DNA of 64,000 nucleotides from Gonapodya sp. JEL0774. Lineage: Eukaryota; Monoblepharomycota; Monoblepharidomycetes; Monoblepharidales; Gonapodyaceae. A program made the translations under genes and the position numbers. The notes under the pieces were generated by a model that worked only from the letters and a program-made list of their open reading frames with translations, made no database searches and was not told where the DNA came from. The first letter of the stretch is position 1. Each line of letters opens with the position of its first letter. The stretch lies in the NCBI GenBank assembly GCA_027604505.1, contig JADIIX010000114.1, positions 1 to 64,000 on the forward strand, in the 5' to 3' direction. Below, in pieces: positions 23,898 through 33,996 of the stretch.

Positions 23898-25095
23898 ATG
23901 GCAATGAGGAAAACCAAAATTTTTGCGGGGTCGTCTCATCCTGAGCTCGCTTCCTTGATTGTGGACCGGCTTGGTGTCCCTCTCGCGCCTGCGTTCTTCA
24001 AGAAGTTTCCCAACCAGGAAATGACAGTGGAGATTGGAACCTCTGTTCGAGACGAGGATGTGTTCATTATTCAGAGCGGATCTGCATCGGTGAATGACAA
24101 CTTAATGGAGCTGCTGCTCATGGTTAACGCCTGTAAAATGGCGAGCGCTGGGAGGATCACCGCAGTGTGAGTGACAGGACCAACGTGCCCACGAAATCTT
24201 TTAGCAAGCTGACAAGCTCTCCGCTCAAATCATATGTAACTGGCGTGATCCTTGCTCATAGCCTTCCGTACTTCCCCTATGCGAAACAGTCCAAGAAGAA
24301 GAAGGTCCGGTCTGCGATCGCTGCCAAACGTGAGCTTTACCGACGCGTTCGATGAACGAAGCGATTCCAAAAAGAGTCTATGCGCAGTTGTTGCCCAGAT
24401 GATTGGCGTGGCAGGAGTTGACCACGTAATCACCATGGACCTACACGGGTCCCAGATGCAAGGATTCTTCTCCAAACCAGTCGACAATCTACTGGCTGAA
24501 CCTGCAATTGCACGACATATCATGGACCGAATACCAGAATACCAAAATGGTGTGGTGGTCAGCAAGAACGTTGGAGGGGCGAAGCGTGTCACCAGTTTAG
24601 CGGACCGTTTGAGGATGGATTTTGCACTGGTACACAGGGAGCGGTTAGGAGCAGGGCTGGGTATTGACGAGGAGGATTCCAAATTGACACTGGTCGGTGA
24701 TGTGTCGGGACGGATATGCTTCATTGTGGTTCGTACTGGTGGTAGTTTCGGTCTAGGATCAATCAAAGTACTCATCCATCACTGGGTTATGAAAGGACGA
24801 CGTTATGGATGATGTTCATGGCGTCTGCGAAGCAGCTGTTCACTTGGTCTCCTGTCGTGCCACAAGAGTTTACGTCATTGGCACTCACGGCATATTGTCT
24901 GACAGCGCCTTAGAGCTAATTGAAACATGCGACGCGATTTGTGAGATAATCGTTACCAATACGTATCCCATCAGTGAAGAAAAGCGTAAAATGACAAGGA
25001 AGCTGCGGAGCATTGATATCAGTGGCGTGTTGGCGGAAGCGATCCGAAGGACGCACAACGGCGAAAGTATAAGCTACCTCTTTTACACTGCGTGA
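23898..25095 (+). CDS. PRPSAP: PRPP synthetase-associated protein (PRPSAP-like, probably non-catalytic)
   Basis: Member of the ribose-phosphate pyrophosphokinase family. Exons 23898-24166, 24262-24329, 24388-24728 and 24796-25095 give 325 residues. Family landmarks are [36 protein letters not shown] and [13 protein letters not shown]. Two catalytic loops differ from active enzymes. The R(Q)DKKDKSR flexible-loop segment reads KQSKKKKVR. The PRPP-binding DDxxDTxGT loop reads [11 protein letters not shown]. Both changes match metazoan PRPSAP1/2 (PAP39/41), which regulate PRPS without activity. An acceptor at 24387 (GCGCAG) restores [13 protein letters not shown] exactly. The stop at 25093 overlaps a GTGAGT donor; splicing to 25160 would add one Val and stop at 25164-25166. 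Partner PRPS is not in the window. Confidence 0.87.
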
Positions 25096-25539
25096 GTGGT
25101 GCTTTCTGATCAGCCGCGTTCAGGACCAATTAAACGAACGCATTCAACATTTTGTGCAGGGTATGAGAGAAGTGACGCATATAATTTATAATTATGTCTC
25201 GGACACGTTTGAATGTTCTTTAGGCACGGGAGGGGGGCTTGTGTGTTTTTGTGCGTGTGGATCTGTGTGGATGGGGTTTGGGAAAGCAAATACAATTGGT
25301 GTGAACTCTGCGCAACCTCTGTGGATTTGTGGCCGCGGGTCCGCGGTGCGCACGAATCACGGAGTTGTTTCCGGTTTAGCCGAAAGTCCGAATCTCCGTG
25401 GCAGAACCAGGAAACGTGGGCAGCCTCTCCGCTCTCAACTGAAAGGAGAAGAACGAAGGACAGAAGAGGGTACATTCTGATTGCATCATTCTTGCGGAAG
25501 CAACATTCGTTCACTATTTGTCTTCAGTTCTCCCTCGAA

Positions 25540-28500
25540 ATGGCAGACCAGTCCAAGGAGGTTGATGGGGAGAAGTTGAATCAGCATCAAGGAAATCACG
25601 TCTTCGGCGATGATACCACCGAGTATACGCGTTCAGAGCTGGAGAAGCGCGGATACCTGGAGACTCTGGGACGACAATTCCGTGAGTTTCATACTCCCAA
25701 TTAGGAACAGGACGCAGATTGCAATTCTCTCCAGGATTTTACTTGACATGTGATGGAGCTCGCTTGTGATAACCATTTTCGGGACAGTGCGTGGATAGTG
25801 TCAGCTGTGAGGCTGTCTGTGGAGCTGCGATGAGTTTGCGCAGGAGCCCCGTGAGATCTTTCAATTCTAATCAATTTCCAACACGTCAGTGATTATGATG
25901 ACTAGAAACTACACGCTTTACGTTAAGCGTTACTACCAGTCCACAATCGCTCAAATTGTCATCGCTCCGATTATCTTCTTGCTACTCCTGTTCATCCTCC
26001 AGAAGGCTGACACTGCTCAACAGTTGAGATCCAACTACCACCCTCTGAGCTATCCTCTAAACGGTATTGCCCAGTGCCAGGTAAGTGGGAAGAATGGGCG
26101 TTCACTCTTCGTTTATCTCATCGTTTGTCCATTTCGACATCAGGGCGCCACCTACCGAGACCCGTGCATCAACGTGATGTTCAGCCCCCCCTCCGACCCA
26201 GTTGTCTTGTCTATCATGTCTGTTTTCGCGCAAGGTCAAAAGAGCAGGACCAATCTCCAGTGGTATGTGAATGCTCCTGCTTTTCCGTGACCCCTTAGCC
26301 TAAATCGATAACACACTGTCTCAGGAACATTGAAACCCCTCTAACTGGTATTTGAAAGCAAGCTCTGTTCTATTTTCTGGAAGTGGTGCACTCATATGAT
26401 CGAAACGGCGCACAGATGTTAACAAGCTTCCGGACCGCGTCTGGGGTCTCGTACCGGTCCCAGATGCTGATTTTATCTATGCCTACTCACTTGCAAACCC
26501 CAATGTTACACAATACGGTAAGGTACAAAATGTCTATTTGTTTTGTACGCGGAAGTCTCATCACACCACATTTTGTAACTTACAGCAATCGTGTGGAACA
26601 ATAACTTCTCAGTTCCATCTGCGCCCAACTATCGATATCAGATTTGGTTCAATTACACCACAGGTTCGTTGCATCTTCTCTTCCCTCAGCGTTCTGTCGT
26701 GACGCACGCATCCCCACCCTTAAGTGGGAAATGGGTCCGATGTCTTTGGCATGGATGTCGTTTCTCTCACTCGGCAGCTCGATGAGGCGATAATCAGTTA
26801 CGCAAACAGCCCCAACGTTGACGCCAATCAAATACAAAGAGCCATCTACGATATCAAGCTCAAGGACTGGCCTTACATTCCGCCATCGGCAACATCGGAT
26901 TCTATTGTGCAGAGTCTTGGGACTGTGTTCTTCTTCTGTGCTGCCATGGTTATCTTCATAAATATCCTGAACACAATTGTGCAGGAGAAGGAGCTGAAAT
27001 TGAGGCATGCTATGCAAATGATGGGTCTGAAGGTGAGTACAGCGGTCGCTGTTCCATCCACAATTTATCTATGATCCATGAAACCATTCACTAGAGTGCT
27101 GTGTATTGGATATCGTACTTTGTCACCTATGCTCTTGAAACCGCAGTTGCATCCCTGGTATGATCTGACTTCCAACAATTTAAAACCATTGCTTCTGACA
27201 AATTCCATTCCCAGGTCACATGCGTCTTTGGTCTTGCGTTCCAATTTGAAGCTTTCAAGAACGCCAACTTCGGTGTTTTATTTTTCACATTTTTCCTCTT
27301 TGGTTTGGCCATGAATAACATGGCATTCTTCATCACCACACTTGTTCGGAGGTCCAGCGTTGGTGTCCTCATCGGAATGTGGGCTATTTATTTCGAGTCC
27401 TTTTACTGACACTTGAAATGACGCTCGTGTGCCAATCTTAGCTTCCTCTTCATAGTTGGCTTGTTGTTCGAATCTTTTGTGTTCTCCAGTGGTTACCTTG
27501 GGTATGGTCCAGTGGAAACCGATTTTTTTTTGTCCGGTCCTTAACACCACGTTTCCTTTTGATAGGTACATTTGGTGGGAAAATGTTTCTACAATTAGTC
27601 CTACGGGATGGAAAGGTAAGGCAGAAGTCCTGGTGAGAGGCGCTCTCGGTTATGCCAACGTAATTTTTGGTCCGCAGTGCTTCTGTTCCTCCCTTTCTTT
27701 AACTGTAAGCTTCACATCCTAATGCTTTTGCTGTAACGTCCTTTCACGACTGTCCGCCCTTTTAGTCGGCAAAATGTTCCTGGACATCACGACACTGACG
27801 ACAGGAAAAATCGACACTTTGACTAGCACGTATATCCAAGGTCCTGGATTCCCGTGAGAATTTTGTTTTCACCGTGTACTGGATTGCGGAACTCGTGGGA
27901 TAAATGTACCATTTGCATCTTTTCTATTTTATTTGAATTCGCAGATGGGCTCAACTTTACAATCCGGTCCCTAACAACTTGCTTCCAGTATATGGCGATT
28001 ACCAACCCATTGTGCCGGCACCGGTTCAGAGCTGGCACTTCCTACTTATTGATATCGTGTTTTTCGGGGTCCTGACCTGGTGGGTACTCTTCTTAGCCAC
28101 AAAAACCCAGTCTTTCAAAACGATTTCGCTTGCCAATTTGATGTTAGGTATTTCGACCAAGTCATACAAGACGAGTTTGGTGTCGCCCGTGTGCCTTGGT
28201 TTTTGGTCACTCCATCGTATTGGGGATTTGGCAAACGCTCGAAGGGTCGGGACGACGACCAGTGGGTCCCCTGGCTGAACTCCGTAAAGGCCGCAGCTGC
28301 GAAAGCTGGTCTCGATAAAATTGATGAGGAGGATGACGAGGACGTTGCCGTGGAAAGGCAGAAAACTCTGAATACTGCTGGTGGGATCTGACTCGTCGTG
28401 TTGATGCCCTCTGAATGCTCACCTGTCTGTTTGCCAATCAGATAAAAGCAGCGCCGTCCGCATCGCTCATCTACGTAAGGTATACTACCAGTCCAGCTGG

Positions 28501-30142
28501 CGTAAAACCAAGAATGACAAAGTTGCGGTGAGCAACCTCAACTTGACTTTTGAGGAAGGCACGCTTCTGGCCCTGCTTGGACAAAACGGGGCAGGAAAAT
28601 CGACCACTATCAACATGTAAGGAAATCTGGGAATCTGTTGGAGGATGTTTATGAGTATTCTAATTCTCTCCCTTTTGTGCTCAGCCTTTCCGGAATGACT
28701 CCTCCAACTCTCGGTGATGCACTCATATACGGCTTTAGTGTGCGGGACGACCAGGAAGCAATCCGCTCCATCATGGGGGTGTGCCCTCAGGTGAATGTGC
28801 ACTGCATCTTGGTGTTCGTTCATTTCTAACAGTTCAGAGATTAGCACGACATCTTGTTTTCGGACCTCACGGCGGAGGAGCATATAGCATTGTGAGATTC
28901 TACTATTCGATTTCTCGTGTGACGCAATCACTCAAAGATGTGGCAGGTACGGGGGTTTGAAGGGCGTTTCGTACAGCACGATGGCCAAAATTTCAGAGGA
29001 GCGTCTGAAAGCAGTTCGTCTGTGGAATGTGAAGGACCAACGTGCAGGAACGTACTCTGGTGGAATGAAGCGGAGACTATCGATGATGATTTCTACAATT
29101 GGGGACCCGAAAATCATTTTCATGGTGAGGATAGCAAACAGGTTTTACGTTTATGGGAGCTCAAGTATGTCGAAACCTCGATTCTCTCGGAAGGATGAAC
29201 CGACGACTGGAATGGATCCTGTCAATCGCCGGTGAGTGCGCGAACCGTGTGCATTCCGTTGGCCAGATGAGTCACATCCGTCCATATTCTAGGCATGTCT
29301 GGGCATTGTGAGGCTTGCACATTCCTCTATCGTGACTTTGTGTCGTTAAAGTTTTCATTCAACAGCATTGAAAGGTTCAAGAAGGGTCGTGTCATTGTGC
29401 TGACGACGCACTCTATGGAGGAGGCAGACGTCCTAGGTACGCTCCTGCACACATCAACAAGAATACTACCTTGCTTTGCGTTTTAAACACGATACATCGT
29501 TGCTGAAACCTCGGCAGGTGATCGCATCGGTATTATGGCGCATGCTCGCATTCGTGCCTTGGGCTCGTCTCTCCGGCTGAAGTCGAAATTTGGTGCCGGT
29601 TACAGGATCAGGTGAGCATTCAAGATAGACAATTAGCTCTATGCAAAGTGTTCCCATCACATTTTCCCGCCATAGTGTCGTCACAGATGCGACAACTGAA
29701 GTGATGAGTTTCGCAAAACTCAAGTTTGCCGAGTTCATCCCCGAGAGCGTCCTGGAAGATGACTCTGCTGGAGCGCTCATATACCAGATTCCGAGCGTGG
29801 CAATGAGCAAAATGCCAGCGTTTGTGAAGTACCTGGATTCGAACCCCGATGGGTTTGTCAAAGCATGGGGTGAGTGGAGAGAAATTGTGCAAAACGGAGT
29901 GTACGCCATGCTCATCAAGCTGCTTGGCGACGCTTGTAGGAATCTCGCAGACAACACTGGAAGAGGTCTTCTTGCGGTTGATTCGGGAAGCCGAGGGCCG
30001 GGATTTGTCTCCCCAAGAAAGTGCCGAGCTTGAGCAGCAGCTCCTGGCTGTGAAAAGACGCTCTTCGCGAGGGAATATAGTGGCAGCAAATGAGAATATG
30101 GAGATGTCTTCCCTAACAGAAACCGGGCGAGGCTCTGCTTGA
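25540..30142 (+). CDS. Half-size ABCA-type ABC transporter, 25 exons
   Basis: Membrane exporter of the ABCA subfamily (lipids or other amphipathic substrates in relatives). Twenty-five exons inferred by eye sum to exactly 2913 nt (970 residues). Order: cytosolic N-terminus; TM1 ([13 protein letters not shown]); a large non-cytosolic domain; TM block from [20 protein letters not shown] through [19 protein letters not shown] and [13 protein letters not shown]; one nucleotide-binding domain. The NBD has Walker [10 protein letters not shown], signature [10 protein letters not shown], Walker [15 protein letters not shown] and H-loop [18 protein letters not shown], then the ABCA-typical [11 protein letters not shown]. 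There is no second half. Exons include 23 nt (26325-26347), 27 nt (27678-27704) and 15 nt (29293-29307, encoding part of RHVWAF). Substrate unknown. Confidence 0.88.
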
Positions 30143-30304
30143 TAGAATTTCTCAGTTACATAATTAAAATTGTGTATGAACTTATTGCCAATGAGTACAA
30201 TTCCAATTCAGAAAAGAAAGACGGTGATTGACATACTAATGAAAGATAGAAGGGAAGAGAAAGTGATGCATACACAACGAAACCCAACCAAAACCTAATG
30301 GAGC

Positions 30305-31841
30305 ATGCGATTCCAGGATCTTCCAGATGAAATCATCGTTAAGATTCTCTCGTGGCTGCAGGCTTCATCGTTGCTTCAGTTCGGAGTGTCGAGGTACAGG
30401 GCTGCAATAGTTTCCCCAATGTCCGGCTGAATCTCAATAAGCATTCACTTCATCACCATAAAAGCCGCCGTTTCAACAAAATATCGAACGAAAAAGTGTT
30501 GTGGTACCGCCTCTGCCAGGACACGGAGGTAGCGACACTTAGGGGAGCAGACGCACACGCACCGTTTACTGCCGTCTCTGCCCTCGATTGGAAATCTGAG
30601 TGGCGATGGCGCTTCGGGAAGCTCAGGATGTTCGATACCAGCTATGGAATCGGTAATCACAACGGCGTAGTATGGAGTGTCGTGCAAGACGAGCGAACAG
30701 AGCACGCGTTTTCGTCCGGGTCCGATGGAGCGGTGAAATACTGGAAACTGATGCCTGCGAATGATGGGGGCAAGGACTTTGGATGCGTTCGGACCATATT
30801 CGCCTCGGAAGGGATCGCCAAAGTCGATGCGCCTCTGGTTGGAGAATCTTCGACCGTGGCAAAGATGGGAGATGGGGCTCTTTTGTGCACGTGGAGGGGA
30901 CATTTGAGGGTGCTGGTGGGTTGGGTTGTTGGGTTGGCGTGGGTGTGGAACTTTCAGTCAACCTTTCCCGAACAACCCATCAGGACATTGAGTACGGCCG
31001 CTTCCTTGCTACTATCCCCGCTTCGACCTCCCCGATCTCGGCTGTTCTTCCCCTACACGCACCTCATGCGAGACTCTGTGCGACGGGCGATGCATCGCGA
31101 ACTGTAAAACTGTGGGACTTTCGCGTGCCCCCGACCCGTCATTCACACCCAACCACAGAATGGAAAACGGATGGTACTGTGTTGGCACTGGCACAGGCGG
31201 GGAATGCGGTCGTGGCCGGGGGGAGATTCCGGAGCTTAATGAGGTTCGATGTTAAGGCGGGCAAGTTGGAAAAAGCCATGTTCACGGGCGGCTACGTGCA
31301 CTCTCTCATGACTGGATCGCAAACAGGGCTTGTGATTGCAGGTGGTGGAGACAGACGTGGGGGCACGGTGGATTTGTGGGATGTCAGCGTAGGACATCGC
31401 ATTGCCCGCCATTCGCCACCTCGAGTACCGCATGGGTCTTTTGTTTCCTGTATTGCGGGAAACGGTACTGGTGGTACTCCTGCGACTCGAGTTTGCACAA
31501 CGAGCTGGGACGGAGTCGTGGCATTGTGGGATGGTTCCTGCTCCAAGGTTCGTCGTGTGGTGATGGACGTGAAAGGTGGAGCGGCGAGCTTCACTTGTGC
31601 GAGCGTAGGAGAAAAGAGACTTGTAGTGGGACATTTTGGTGGCGTGTCGTCAGTGGAGGTCGAGGCCGGTCGGTTTGAAGGGAGAGGTGAAGCGCGGTTG
31701 GTGGACGGTCATGGGATCACAGATGAGTTTTGGGAGAGTGACGAGGACAGCGCAGATGCAGCGGACGAAGGAGAGAATGGTGTCAGCAAGTCAGATCTTT
31801 GGAGAGTGTTGTCATGGGACCCGACCACGTTATGGCGATGA
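30305..31841 (+). CDS. F-box and WD40-repeat protein
   Basis: Probable substrate receptor of an SCF ubiquitin ligase. Exons 30305-30393, 30465-30915 and 30984-31841 give 465 residues. The F-box is at the extreme N-terminus: MRFQDLPDEIIVKILSWLQA, completed across intron 1 by SSRRFNKISNEKVLWYRLC. WD-type blades follow, with NGVVWSVVQDERTEHAFSSG...GAVKYWKL, LCATGDASRTVKLWDF, GGTVDLWDV and CTTSWDGVVALWDGS. The C-terminus is acidic and ends in LWRVLSWDPTTLWR. Intron 2's donor could be GTGCTG (30910) or GTGGGT (30916); both keep frame and differ by two residues. I chose GTGGGT. Substrate unknown. Confidence 0.82.
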
Positions 31842-32480
31842 ATCAATAATCGTGGGTTGGTCAGCTGCTGCATCACAGGAGTATCATGACCACCCCAATG
31901 CCGCATACGTGGATAATGTGGTTTCGGGAAAGGTCAGTGGGATAAATGAAAAGTATTTTTAGAATTTCATGCGGACAATATGTGAACCGAGATTAAGGAT
32001 CTCAGCGTGAAATCTTTGTTACATAAATGTGCGAGGAGGGGCCCAATAATAATGTAGCGACCACATCGACCAGTGTTTCCTTCAGTTGTGAACAAAATGG
32101 AAGAAAATTTTCGAAAATTGGACTTGTAGTAATCCTAAAAGCAAAGTGTGAGTGCATGCGGAGGTGCTTCTCCTCTTTGTTTCTTTCGTTCGACCCTCCA
32201 CCACGCTTTTCTCGAATAGGGCCTCCCCCTGCCCCCCCTGCCCCCTCCCACCCCATTTTCTCCTTGTAGGACGATTTTCCCACCGCTAGCGCAGTGAGCA
32301 CGGGTCCGTATCGTTCGAGCCCTCGTTCTCGAAAACCCCACCGCAAAGCGCAAATCGGGTCTCAAGCTCGACCTCTCCCTTGAAGTGCCATGCAATTCCA
32401 GAGGTAACATGGCAGCTTATCCACGAAGGCCCTCCAACAAGGTGAAACTCACTGATCTGTGGACGCAGCACTAGCACGGA

Positions 32481-33020
32481 TTACAGTATGACCAGATCGA
32501 CCGGGGCACTACTGGTAACACTAAGCAGATCTGAGGTGTAGGAGGCGCCAGAAGGGACTGGAGGTTGGGATGAAGGGTCAAAAGTGTATTTGAAGGAGAC
32601 TGGAGGGAGATCAGGGGACGAGAGTAAGGAGGCGATCAAACCCCCCCCCGCCCCTGCCCCCCTCCCCTGCCACCATCCCTTGAAGAGAGACAATCCATAT
32701 TGAGTGCGGATCTGATTGTCCTGCTGCCAATAAGCCTTGGCCTGCTCGCAACAACCGCCTGCCCTGGCCAGTTATCCGATTGATGAGAGAGCTCTACGTA
32801 TCAATCCATGGTAAAATCAGCTCCAAAGGGATTTTGCAGAGTAGCAGAGTGTCTGAAGTAGTCTCAGATTAGGGGTCGAGGGCTGGGAGAAGGGTGCCGG
32901 AGGGGAATAGCAGAAAAGCAAGTAACGAGCAGAAAACAGCTGGCTCACTTGCGCTCGCGGCTCACCTCGTAAGCTTTTGGCTCCGATGCTCAATTTTCTC
33001 GTAGTTTGTTGTGGTTTCAT
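32481..33020 (-). CDS. Tentative two-exon gene of unknown function
   Basis: An ATG at 33020 opens MKPQQTTRKLSIGAKSLR, ending at a GTGAGC donor (about 32965). A downstream minus-strand frame contains EQAKAYWQQDNQIRTQYG then LFKGWWQGRG and stops at 32481 after SAPVDLVIL. A GGGCAG acceptor near 32770 would join them in phase. The amino-acid flavour is protein-like, but the second exon crosses a G-rich tract and I recognise no family. A further protein-like frame follows at 32286-32460 on the same strand. Could be a decayed or badly resolved gene. Confidence 0.25.
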
Positions 33021-33517
33021 GTTTCTGTAACATATCAAATACAGTGACTACTCCATAACTGTTTCAGTTCACCTTTCAAATGAAGTCTGAAGCCTCTAGA
33101 CTCAGAAAGTCCATGGACACACACACAGTTATTAAACACCGTTGTCCCGACTCTGCACATCGTCCCAACTGGTCACGTGTAGACGGATAGAGACGCTAGC
33201 AGCTGACGTACTATACTATCACGCAATTTAATATCCATTTCAATTAATTTTCTCCGCTGCGCACAGCCTATCTAAATTATTCTTCCACCCAAGTGTGGGC
33301 AGGGCCAAAAGAATGTGTTTTGAGTTTCGACGAGACCAACCAACTCCACCTCGGATCCAAGCATAAAACGGAAGACAGAAGATTGATTGACACAAGAATA
33401 CAGCTATTTTGGCGCAGAATCATATTATGGGATTGCGCAGTCAGGACCCGTGCTCGAAAAATGATTAACCCTGTCAGAATGAAAATCGACACCACCACAG
33501 ACCAGCCCAGAGAGCCA

Positions 33518-33622
33518 CCCCAGAATTCTCATCTGGGGATGGTTCGCCACCCCACTCTGATCTGGGGTGTGGCAAAGCATCGGAAGCAGGGACCACCCCC
33601 ATTTATGGGACCCCAGAATTCT
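33518..33622. repeat. Cluster of short GC-rich hairpins with a 12-bp direct repeat
   Basis: Stem 1: CCCCAGA (33518-33524) with TCTGGGG (33532-33538). Stem 2: CACCCCA (33548-33554) with TGGGGTG (33563-33569). CCCCAGAATTCT occurs at 33518 and again at 33611. Spacing and repetition look like a small non-autonomous repeat rather than coding DNA. Confidence 0.5.
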
Positions 33623-33996
33623 GTTATGGATGGGCCTGCCCCCACATTCCCTCTCCAAGCGAATCCCCCGCTCTCCGTGTAATCCATTTTATCGCCTTCC
33701 CTCTAATATTGTGGTGGTTATCGGAGAGAAATGTCTTAATAGTACGGGAATTTCCAGCACCCCCAATATCTCTCGCTCTAGGCGAACTTCAATTCATCGC
33801 GTCTGTTATATCTTGCATTGAACATTACACATCATGCCAAGTGTTACTCACTGATGGAGAGAGTATCCATCCGTATAAATTGCATCCATAAACAAACAAG
33901 TGCGAGTGCTCCATCAGCAACTCAACACCAAACACCACACAATTCACTTCAAACATCTCCCCACAGAGGGTTGGTCGTCAGCGTTATCTTTGTAGG

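Larger units (their letters stand above)
31842..33996. other. Gene-poor interval with C-rich tracts and hairpins
   Basis: 2.15 kb between the F-box gene and CFAP44. It holds two C-rich tracts (about 32222-32260 and 32640-32670), a cluster of short GC stems at 33518-33622, a CA run near 33118 and possible minus-strand exons (32481-33020). No transposase, reverse transcriptase, tRNA or rRNA was recognised. Confidence 0.5.

Noticed and set aside
24330-24374. Shorter intron in the PRPSAP gene ending at AAAAAG
   Set aside because: Breaks frame; the GCGCAG acceptor at 24387 restores frame and the conserved [12 protein letters not shown] block.
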